NCBI GenBank assembly: GCA_937928575.1
Contig: CALFWW010000146.1
Span: 1-37,675, forward strand
Length of the DNA: 37,675 bases
Source: an uncultured Saprospiraceae bacterium
GTDB taxonomy: Bacteria; Bacteroidota; Bacteroidia; Chitinophagales; Saprospiraceae
Direction: 5' to 3'
Part shown: piece by piece, positions 7,589-14,642 of the stretch
Layout of the letters: each line of letters begins with the position of its first letter
Position numbering within the stretch: position 1 is the first letter of the stretch
The notes under the pieces: model-generated
Told to the model about the DNA's origin: nothing
The model's database searches: none
The model's input: the letters and a program-made list of their open reading frames with translations, nothing else
Position numbers and translations under genes: made by a program

Positions 7589-8035
7589 GCTAGGTCGTCC
7601 AGAAGTTCAACTCTTTGAAAAATAACCGCTTTCAATAGACAGTTGTTTTATATAAGATAATATTTGTTGTTTATTATATTGATTTAATGTTAGTTATAGA
7701 TTAGATAAAACATCAATTCAAAATTAAAATTTGAGCTTAAAGTGATATTTATTTTCCAATCAAGTTATTTCTACCCAAATTGTCAATTTTCAAAAAAAAT
7801 AATGCGTAATAACCCCATAAAGCATCATGTCAAATTCAAAATTATGCGATCCGATTGGCCATAATTTCCTCGTTTTGAAACCATGAATACGTTATTGCAG
7901 TTTATAATATGAGAAATTATCTTTTTGGTCAAAATAGGGCTAATTATTACACAAAAGGATATTTGTCTTGTAAAGAGAAAATGCATATGTTTACTAAGCG
8001 TATAAACAAACATATAACGGAGAAAGAGAAGCATA
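7589..8035. other. AT-rich intergenic region, no gene seen
   Basis: The fdx-to-AAA+ gap is about 500 bp and AT-rich, with no persuasive ORF, hairpin or repeat. A purine-rich stretch (GGAGAAAGAGAAG) ends a few bases before the AAA+ start codon and may help ribosome binding. No perfect TAnnTTTG box is seen; GATATTTG near 7959 is a one-mismatch candidate without a good -33 box. Confidence 0.4.
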
Positions 8036-10681
8036 ATGGCAGATACATATAATGAAAGGCCGGATTTTAAGAAGTTCAAGTTCAGAGAATTAAAGGTTTA
8101 TTCTTCCACTGAATGGTTGGCTGATAACAAAAAGAAATATCGTCAAGTTTTTGATAGATACGAAACGACTTATGTCTATGCTGAAATCTCTTTTTACAAC
8201 AAATATTTTGATGCGGAAGATTGGGAAATTGATGTTGAATTAAAATGCTTCTCACTCAAAAAAGGTCGTAAAGAAATTTGCTCTTTGCCATTCCGTCGCA
8301 AAGTCAGTAAATACGACAATATCGTTTACATCAGAGAAGGCTGGGGCAACAAAAAAGAAGGTGGTTTCTGGAAAAAAGGAACCTACTATTGGGAAGCATG
8401 GGTCGAAGGAGAAAAAGTGGCCACCAAATATTTCTACATTGAAGATGGTGGCAAATATGCACAAGGAAATGAAAACCCGTATATAGAAGTACAATCGCTC
8501 AGGTTGTATGAGGGACCTTACGACGATGTCAATGAAGATGATCGAGTTTATCTAAAAAGTTTTTCAAACGAGGAAACGAGATATATATACGTAGAAATAG
8601 TTTTGAAAAATAAACATCTCACCAAAGCATGGCAATGTGAATTGTTTACGAAATTCTACAATGATGCGCGCGAACTAAAAGGTCAGGTCGTACGGCTAAG
8701 TCGTGTTGAGAAAAAAGAAGAGTTCATTAAAATTACTGCTGGTTGGGGATCCAATGTCAAAGGTTCTTGGCGAGAAGATAATTATACGGCAGAGTTAATT
8801 TTTATGGACAAATTACTCGCTGTCATTCCATTTGTAGTTGGTGAAGAATTTGAAGAGGGAATCTCAGGAGTACTGTTACCAAATCGACATCGACCAATTA
8901 TTCTCACCGATGATATTGAAGGAAAGCAGAGTTTTGAAGAGGTGATGGAAAAAATGGACAACTTGATTGGATTGACCGATATCAAACAGCAAGTCAGAGA
9001 TCACGCTAAGTATATCCAATTTCTTCAATTAAGAAAAGAAAAAGGATTTGACGAATCAGATAAAATAAATGTACACTCTGTATTCATCGGAAATCCGGGA
9101 ACGGGTAAAACAACCGTTGCGAAAATGATGGGTCGCTTGTACAAGAAAATGGGGCTATTGAGCAAAGGTCATGTTCATGAAGTAGATAGGGTAGACCTTG
9201 TTGGAGAATATATTGGACAAACTGCACCTAAAGTTAAAGAAGCGATTGAAAAAGCACGAGGTGGTGTTTTATTTATTGATGAAGCCTACTCGCTTGCAAG
9301 ATCAAATGACGATAGCAAAGATTTTGGTAGAGAAGTAATTGAAATTCTCGTCAAAGAAATGTCGAACGGAGAAGGAGATATGGCAGTTATTGTTGCGGGC
9401 TATCCAAAAGAAATGAAACACTTCTTGGATTCCAATCCTGGTTTAAAATCTCGTTTCAAATTAAACTTTGAATTTCAGGATTATCTTCCTCAAGAACTTT
9501 CTCAGATTGCAGAATTTGCGTGCCTAGAAAAGAAGGTTCATCTGATGCCAGCTGCCAAAGATCAAATTGATGAATTAATCGTCAATGCCTATCGGTCGAG
9601 AGATCGTACGTTTGGAAATGCCAGATTTGTATTTGATATTATCGAACAAGGAAAGATAAACCTTGGCCTAAGAGTGATGTCTTCGGATAGTCCAAGATCA
9701 TTGAGTAAAGATGATATTTCGGTTATTCAAGTAGCAGATGTCGAGTCGATAGATATCAAACCGAAACGTGCATTACCTGACATTCCGGTTGATGAGAAAT
9801 TGTTGGTAGAAGCGATGAAAGAATTGGATGTTTTAATTGGAATTAAGAAAATTAAAAAGCAGATAGCAGAGTTGGTTCAATTGGTCCGCTTTTATCGAGA
9901 ATCCAAGAAAAGTGTTTTAAACAATTTCTTCTTACACACCGTATTTATCGGAAATCCTGGAACCGGTAAAACAACAGTTGCACGTATTTTAACCAAAATC
10001 TACAAAGCATTAGGTGTACTGGAGCGTGGACACATGGTTGAGACAGACCGTCAAGGTTTAGTGGCTGGTTTTGTTGGGCAAACTGCAATAAAGACATCTG
10101 AAAAAATTGATGAATCAATGGGAGGTGTTTTGTTTATTGATGAAGCCTACGCCTTGACCATGAGAGGTGCCAGCTCAATGGGTAACGGAGATTTCGGAGA
10201 TGAAGCAATTCAGACATTATTGAAGCGGATGGAAGATTTCCGTGGAGAATTTTTCGTTTTCGTTGCTGGATATCCAGATAATATGGAAGCATTCTTAAAA
10301 GCAAATCCTGGTCTGAATTCACGTTTTGATAAGATGTTGAAATTTGAAGATTACACACCTTCTGAGTTATGTGATATAGCTGTGAAAATGTTTGAGGAAA
10401 AAGGAATTATCGTGCATCAACAAGCAAAAGAACATTTTGATAAATACCTTGCGTTCATTTATGAGTATCGCGATAAATATTTTGGAAACGCACGTTCAGT
10501 ACGCACCATCGTAGACATGGCTATTAAAAACATGAATCTTAGATTAGCTGCATTGACGCCAGAAGAAAGAAGAATCTTTAAAGTCAACGAATTGATTTTG
10601 GAAGATGTCATTACATTTAAATTGGATAAGAGCGGATTTATTTTCAACAAAAAGTCTATCGGTTTCAAGAGCAAATCTTAG
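8036..10681 (+). CDS. Tandem CbxX/CfqX-type AAA+ ATPase with duplicated N-terminal beta module
   Basis: The protein has 881 residues and no signal peptide, so it should be cytoplasmic. Residues about 17-137 and 150-270 are two copies of a beta-rich module. They share a YxYxEI strand, a GWG (102-104 and 236-238), a following G-x-W and a Y-x-A/E strand. Two AAA+ domains of the CbxX/CfqX (Rubisco-activase CbbX, SpoVK-like) type follow. The first has Walker A GNPGTGKTT at about 352 and Walker B GGVLFIDEAYSL at about 409. The second has Walker A at about 639 and Walker B at about 695. Each has the NPGL(K/N)SRF arginine-finger segment, so both sites look active. CbbX relatives remodel protein complexes; the target here is unknown. 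No Rubisco or sporulation gene is nearby, and the N-terminal modules probably bind substrate. The gene stands alone. Confidence 0.88.
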   Translation: MADTYNERPDFKKFKFRELKVYSSTEWLADNKKKYRQVFDRYETTYVYAEISFYNKYFDAEDWEIDVELKCFSLKKGRKEICSLPFRRKVSKYDNIVYIREGWGNKKEGGFWKKGTYYWEAWVEGEKVATKYFYIEDGGKYAQGNENPYIEVQSLRLYEGPYDDVNEDDRVYLKSFSNEETRYIYVEIVLKNKHLTKAWQCELFTKFYNDARELKGQVVRLSRVEKKEEFIKITAGWGSNVKGSWREDNYTAELIFMDKLLAVIPFVVGEEFEEGISGVLLPNRHRPIILTDDIEGKQSFEEVMEKMDNLIGLTDIKQQVRDHAKYIQFLQLRKEKGFDESDKINVHSVFIGNPGTGKTTVAKMMGRLYKKMGLLSKGHVHEVDRVDLVGEYIGQTAPKVKEAIEKARGGVLFIDEAYSLARSNDDSKDFGREVIEILVKEMSNGEGDMAVIVAGYPKEMKHFLDSNPGLKSRFKLNFEFQDYLPQELSQIAEFACLEKKVHLMPAAKDQIDELIVNAYRSRDRTFGNARFVFDIIEQGKINLGLRVMSSDSPRSLSKDDISVIQVADVESIDIKPKRALPDIPVDEKLLVEAMKELDVLIGIKKIKKQIAELVQLVRFYRESKKSVLNNFFLHTVFIGNPGTGKTTVARILTKIYKALGVLERGHMVETDRQGLVAGFVGQTAIKTSEKIDESMGGVLFIDEAYALTMRGASSMGNGDFGDEAIQTLLKRMEDFRGEFFVFVAGYPDNMEAFLKANPGLNSRFDKMLKFEDYTPSELCDIAVKMFEEKGIIVHQQAKEHFDKYLAFIYEYRDKYFGNARSVRTIVDMAIKNMNLRLAALTPEERRIFKVNELILEDVITFKLDKSGFIFNKKSIGFKSKS

Positions 10682-10700
10682 TGCTAAAAGCTGCATAGGA

Positions 10701-10716
10701 TCCAAAAGAGCGATAT
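10701..10716 (+). repeat. Degenerate TCCAAAGGAGCGATAT copy
   Basis: TCCAAAAGAGCGATAT stands 20 bases after the AAA+ stop codon. It differs from the family motif at one base. The following DNA holds CTGCAACGCCCAT near 10751, a degraded form of the hairpin of the better copies. Confidence 0.55.
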
Positions 10717-10795
10717 CTGTTATAATAATGTGCGTCCCTCTTTTTGACATCTGCAACGCCCATTTTATATTAAATGCTCCTCAATGCGCCAAAAT

Positions 10796-10925
10796 TCCAA
10801 AGAAGTTATATCAATAGGAACGGCAACGCACCTTCCATTACGCCTACTTATTTCCAAAGCTCCAAAGGAGCGATATCATTAAGAATGGGCATCGCCCATT
10901 AAATATGCATCATTTCTCTAAAGCC
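10796..10925 (+). repeat. 130-bp tandem repeat unit 1 (uninterrupted)
   Basis: This unit opens with TCCAAAGAAGTTATATCAAT and contains CTACTTATTTCCAAAG at 10845-10860. Its conserved core TCCAAAGGAGCGATATC lies at 10861-10877, and the perfect hairpin AATGGGC-ATC-GCCCATT at 10884-10900. The next unit repeats the whole arrangement at a 130-base offset. This unit shows what the empty MITE insertion site looks like. Confidence 0.8.
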
Positions 10926-11244
10926 TCCAAAGAAATGATATCAATAAGAACGGCAACGCACGTTCCATTAGACCTACTTATACAAATTGTAGTCTATAAT
11001 TACGGTTATCTTTGAGAAAAATTTCCCGATATCTTCGTTAGAAAGCCCTGTCTGCTTGGCGCAGTCAGGCAGGCTCGCCGTAACTAAGGCTATATGTACG
11101 TTTTCTGCCTTGATCTCGAAAAATTTTCCTTCCAAATATATCCGCACTTTTAGACTACAATTTGTATTATTTCCAAAGCTCCAAAGGAGCGATATCATTA
11201 AGAATGGGCAACGCCCATTTAAATGTGATTCATTTCTCCAAAGC
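10926..11244 (+). repeat. 130-bp tandem repeat unit 2, split by a MITE-like insertion
   Basis: The left part (10926-10980) and right part (11170-11244) together match unit 1. The core TCCAAAGGAGCGATATC is at 11180-11196 and the hairpin AATGGGC-AAC-GCCCATT at 11203-11219. The 189 bases between them are the inserted element and its target-site duplicate. A further partial core copy (CTCCAAAGGAGCGA) begins near 11243. Confidence 0.8.
10981..11166. mobile_element. 186-bp MITE-like element with 16-bp TIRs and TTA target duplication
   Basis: Perfect terminal inverted repeats, TACAAATTGTAGTCTA at 10981-10996 and TAGACTACAATTTGTA at 11151-11166, bound the element. TTA occurs directly on both sides (10978-10980 and 11167-11169). 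Unit 1 of the host repeat has a single TTA at the same place, so the insertion and its 3-bp duplication can be read directly. Inside is a palindromic CCTGTCTGC...GCAGTCAGGCAGG at about 11048-11073. One minus-strand frame is open across the whole element, including both ends (it reads VRIYLEGKFFEIKAENVHIA near its start). It may be a chance frame or the remnant of a coding sequence. No transposase is present, so it would depend on one elsewhere. Confidence 0.8.
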
Positions 11245-11623
11245 TCCAAAGGAGCGAAAGCACTTCAAGGCATTCATATGTTAAATTCCATCGTTAAATG
11301 TATTCCGACTAATTTCACAGATTCACATTAAATTTAGATTTATTAAAATAATTCACCTTTTGTTATAGTTTGGTCTTCATTTTTATAAGCTCATATTACA
11401 GATTATTGACTTTCTAACAAGGCTGTCACAGATCGAAAATTCCCGTTTAAAAAGTATCTATGGATATTTCGGTGGCAAGATAATTGCTCAAAATCTAAAG
11501 TACACTTATTGGTTTGTCAATACCAAAAAAACTCCTCAAAGTACAAATAACAAAACATACACATATTACGTGAACATTCACTAGCAGTATCTGAAAATTT
11601 TCACCTCTTTCAAAACTAGCTAT

Positions 11624-12955
11624 ATGAATCGTAACTCAAATAACCAAATGACGACGCAATCCATTTTACACGATGGATTTTCAAAAATGGGATTGGCTTT
11701 GTGCATCGCGCTTTTAAGTTTGAATTTCTCACAATTATTTCCTTATGTATTATTGATCCTAAGCTCTGCTTTGGCTGGGTATTTCTTATGTAAAATGCGA
11801 GACGAGGCCAAAGAAAAAGTAGTTGTGAATCAAAAAATTAATTTCTTTGAATCCATGATTCATCAATCCGATGATGCTATTTTACTTTATGACATCGAGT
11901 GTCGAAAATACCAATATGTCAATCGTACCTTCGAGCATGATTTTAAAATGTCGTTGAAGCAATTGAATGCAGCTGAACATCCTAAGTTTACCAATATCAC
12001 AAATGGTGATTTCGCGGACATGATTTCAAGTTTAGAAAAAGGTGCACAAAGCAATTTTAAATTTGAAGTAAAAATGGTGAAGAATGATGGAAGTGAAGGT
12101 TCTTTTGATGCTAGTTTAGAAAGAATTATTATCGAATCAAAGAACTTTGCAGAATTGAAATTACACGAAATTACAGAAGTAAAAACGCAAGTTGCTGAAA
12201 TGTCTCAGTACATCGATAATTACGAAGATATTATCCAACAATATAAAAACAGCAATCGTGAAATGGAGGAATACGCAGCGATGCTTGCTGCTCATGATCT
12301 TCAGAAGCCGATTCAACAAATTGTTTCCAGTATTCAAAATTTGGAATCTGAATCTTGGTTTAAATTGGATATGGATGAGAAAAACAGTGTTCATTCAATT
12401 CGTGAACAAGCCAACAACTTGTCTGCAATGATTCATGATGTGATCGCTTTTTCAACAGTTGGTTCCAACACTACTTTTCTGGAGATGAAACCGATGAGTG
12501 CATTGGTCCAAGATGTGATTGATCAATTGGGGCCAAAGATTAAGGAATCGGATGCACTAATAGAAGTGGCTCAATTACCAGAAATGTTGGTGGATAGTCG
12601 ACAAATCAAACATCTTTTTAAAAACCTGATTGAAAATGCGATTGATAATAGAGGAGAAGTTGCACCAGAAATCTTAATTGGATGCACCAAAGAAGAAAAG
12701 CAATGGCGAATCTCTATTTCTGATAATTGTGGGACCATTGAAAATACTTCGCAAGAAAAAGTCTTTGAAACTTTCTGGAGATTAAATAATGAAGAGGAGG
12801 GAAGAAAATCAGGAATCAATCTGGCTATCTGTAAAAAAATAATTACTAATCACGAAGGAACAATCGGTTTGGAGTCAGAAGGGAAAGAAGGTTCGACGAT
12901 CTATTTTACAATACCGATGTCGACGAGTGATCAATTAATGTTTACGACTACTTAG
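11624..12955 (+). CDS. PAS-domain sensor histidine kinase
   Basis: The protein has 443 residues. Two hydrophobic segments at about 22-56 anchor it in the membrane. A PAS-like domain spans about 74-180, a linker helix 185-220, and a dimerisation/phosphoacceptor domain has the H-box AAHDLQKPIQQI with His224. The HATPase domain covers about 325-432. Its N-box is intact (HLFKNLIENAI, Asn334 and Asn338). The G1 box is DNCGTI instead of DNGxGI, and G2 reads KSGINLAI instead of GxGxGLAI, so ATP-lid glycines are altered. Activity may be reduced or the protein may act as a phosphatase or pseudokinase; this is inference. No response regulator is adjacent. The facing genes are methyltransferases on the other strand. 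Confidence 0.88.
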   Translation: MNRNSNNQMTTQSILHDGFSKMGLALCIALLSLNFSQLFPYVLLILSSALAGYFLCKMRDEAKEKVVVNQKINFFESMIHQSDDAILLYDIECRKYQYVNRTFEHDFKMSLKQLNAAEHPKFTNITNGDFADMISSLEKGAQSNFKFEVKMVKNDGSEGSFDASLERIIIESKNFAELKLHEITEVKTQVAEMSQYIDNYEDIIQQYKNSNREMEEYAAMLAAHDLQKPIQQIVSSIQNLESESWFKLDMDEKNSVHSIREQANNLSAMIHDVIAFSTVGSNTTFLEMKPMSALVQDVIDQLGPKIKESDALIEVAQLPEMLVDSRQIKHLFKNLIENAIDNRGEVAPEILIGCTKEEKQWRISISDNCGTIENTSQEKVFETFWRLNNEEEGRKSGINLAICKKIITNHEGTIGLESEGKEGSTIYFTIPMSTSDQLMFTTT

Positions 12956-13056
12956 ACTTTATATTTGACTCGATTCAATTTTGCTTTGATGATTTGTGAA
13001 AAGTAGTTGTCGAATTCATATTGGGTCGAGATTTTTAAAAGTAGTTTTTGAACAAG

Positions 13057-13686
13057 CTAAATTATTCTAAAAACCAAACTCAAAATCCGAGGAATTTTAT
13101 CTTCATCCTCATGCTCATTCATCCACTCTTTTAGTTCCACCAATTCAAAATCATTCTTCTTTCCAGCAGCTATAAATTCAGATACGTGATGGGTATAACT
13201 AGGAATCAAAACAGTCTCCCCGTTTTTTTCAAATCGAGCTTGTTTACCCAAGTATTGTTTGAAGGGATGATATTCAGAAATGAAGAATAGGCCTTTCTTG
13301 TGTAGTTTGTAAGCAGATTGTTGGAATACAAAATCAACATCTTCAATATGTTCCAAAATCAGATTGCATGTTATTAAATCGAATAAGCCTTTTGTAAATT
13401 CCCAAGCTTGCGTAATATCCGCTTGATGAAAACGAACGCGAGGGTCTTTGATTTTTTCCTTTGCAATAGCCAGCATTTCTTCAGAAAAATCAACCGCTAA
13501 TAAATAACTACAATGAGCCCTCAGCCAATTGGTATTCTTTCCAGTACCACAACCAATTTCTAATACCGTTTTAAAATCGTAATTGCGAAGTGTTTGTTGA
13601 CTAACTCGTTTATCCAAGTCGCGCGTTTTATTCTCGTCAGAGTCATAAGAAGCTGCCCATTGATCATAATTACTTTGGATATTCAT
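13057..13686 (-). CDS. Class I SAM-dependent methyltransferase
   Basis: This 209-residue soluble protein has the Methyltransf_11/25 fold. Motif I is VLEIGCGTGKNTNWL (about residues 40-54) and binds SAM. The acidic residue after strand 2 is in LAVDFSEEML, and the post-II motif DLITCNLILEHIED lies at about 105-118. The methyl acceptor is unknown. It follows the other methyltransferase gene by 18 bp and is probably cotranscribed with it. It ends tail to tail with the kinase gene, about 100 bp away. Confidence 0.87.
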   Translation of the reverse strand: MNIQSNYDQWAASYDSDENKTRDLDKRVSQQTLRNYDFKTVLEIGCGTGKNTNWLRAHCSYLLAVDFSEEMLAIAKEKIKDPRVRFHQADITQAWEFTKGLFDLITCNLILEHIEDVDFVFQQSAYKLHKKGLFFISEYHPFKQYLGKQARFEKNGETVLIPSYTHHVSEFIAAGKKNDFELVELKEWMNEHEDEDKIPRILSLVFRII

Positions 13687-13704
13687 TTGTTGGATTTCAC
13701 GAAT

Positions 13705-14529
13705 TTATTTCAAAAATCCCATCTTCCAAGGTTTGAAATTCGATTTCACAATCACTTCATTAATTTTTTTTACGTTTTCCTTTTTCAAAAATACCAATCC
13801 AAAATAAAAGAAATCCAATGCGATTGTTACCTCATTTCTTGCAGCCACCGCCTGCCATGCTGCCTCCATCTCTTGTGACCAATGAATGTCATCAAATACA
13901 AAAATAGTGTCATTGTGCGCATACTTCAATGCTTGTTCGTAATAGCGAATCGTTGGTTCCTTGCGATGATTCCCATCAATGAAAATATAATCCAATGTAC
14001 CCACTTTATTCAGCGCAGTTTCAAGTGTATTATCAAAATTTCCAACAATGACTTCAATATTTCGTGCCTTCGCTTTTTTAAATTGTATTTGTGCGATTTC
14101 AGCAATTTTCGGACAACCTTCCATAGTGATGAGTTGACCATTTTTATTGCCAAAAGATTGATACAAAGTGGCAATGCCCAATGAAGTCCCGATCTCAATC
14201 ATTGTCTTTGGTTGGTACCGATTAATTAACCTAAATAAAAATGCGCATTGTGCAGAGGGGCTTAACGCATTGGCTGCGATATTGGATATTTTTCTTTTCG
14301 GACTTTTATTGTTATGAGAACCCGCTCCAAAATCAGTTACTTCGATTTCGGTGTCATCTCTCATTAATGCTTCGCGCAAGATTTCCGCCTTTTCGAATGC
14401 ATAGAAAGTACGATTGTCTTCATACACTTCGTTGATCAAATCAAACACAAAAGGGGAGTGTATTTGATATCTCGTCTTCGCGTGTGCAAAGTACTTTAAA
14501 TATCTACTTGCGATTTTTAGGTGTTCCAA
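13705..14529 (-). CDS. Class I SAM-dependent methyltransferase, O-methyltransferase-like
   Basis: The protein has 274 residues. The N-terminal third begins with YLKYFAHAKTRYQIHSPFVFDLI, an opening typical of a Bacteroidota family of this size. It continues with DFGAGSHNNKSPKRKIS, which looks like a cap or substrate segment. The Rossmann part has motif I TMIEIGTSLGIATLY (about residues 109-123), the acidic strand-2 end ITMEGCPK, and IFIDGNHRKEPT near 180, which resembles the metal-binding DxxH region of catechol-type O-methyltransferases. The substrate is not known. It forms a two-gene unit with the downstream methyltransferase gene. Confidence 0.82.
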   Translation of the reverse strand: MEHLKIASRYLKYFAHAKTRYQIHSPFVFDLINEVYEDNRTFYAFEKAEILREALMRDDTEIEVTDFGAGSHNNKSPKRKISNIAANALSPSAQCAFLFRLINRYQPKTMIEIGTSLGIATLYQSFGNKNGQLITMEGCPKIAEIAQIQFKKAKARNIEVIVGNFDNTLETALNKVGTLDYIFIDGNHRKEPTIRYYEQALKYAHNDTIFVFDDIHWSQEMEAAWQAVAARNEVTIALDFFYFGLVFLKKENVKKINEVIVKSNFKPWKMGFLK

Positions 14530-14545
14530 CTTTCTTTTATTTTAG

Positions 14546-14637
14546 AAAGTGTAGAGTGAAAAGTGTAAAGTGGCTTCTCCAAAAGTTTAATGATAAGAGA
14601 AGCCACTCTACACTGTACACTCTAAACTATACACTTT
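14546..14637. repeat. Long imperfect palindrome between minus-strand genes
   Basis: GTGGCTTCTC (14570-14579) and GAGAAGCCAC (14597-14606) form a perfect 10-bp stem. It is extended outward by imperfectly paired AAAGTGTA-type and TACACTTT-type repeats to about 92 bases. It lies between the stop of the amidohydrolase gene and the start of the methyltransferase gene. It could stop transcription or protect the 3' end of the amidohydrolase mRNA. Confidence 0.7.
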
Positions 14638-14642
14638 AAATT

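Larger units (their letters stand above)
10682..11623. other. Repeat-rich intergenic region without a convincing gene
   Basis: This 942-bp region separates the AAA+ gene from the histidine kinase gene. Bases 10701-11250 hold degenerate copies of a dispersed repeat, two 130-bp tandem units and a MITE-like insertion (listed separately). Bases 11250-11623 are plain AT-rich DNA where I see nothing definite. Short open frames across the repeats are not supported as genes. Confidence 0.6.

Noticed and set aside
7825..8079. 84-residue hydrophobic minus-strand ORF upstream of the AAA+ gene
   Set aside because: It overlaps the AAA+ start and has no recognisable family or promoter. AT-rich DNA readily gives such frames.
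10796..11244. CRISPR-like array
   Set aside because: There are only two 130-bp units with internal hairpins. No 25-40 bp repeat with unique spacers is present, and no cas genes are nearby.
10974..11249. 91-residue minus-strand ORF across the MITE-like element
   Set aside because: It starts in the flanking repeat and runs through both inverted ends. The internal part could be an ancestral coding remnant, but there is no basis to call a gene.
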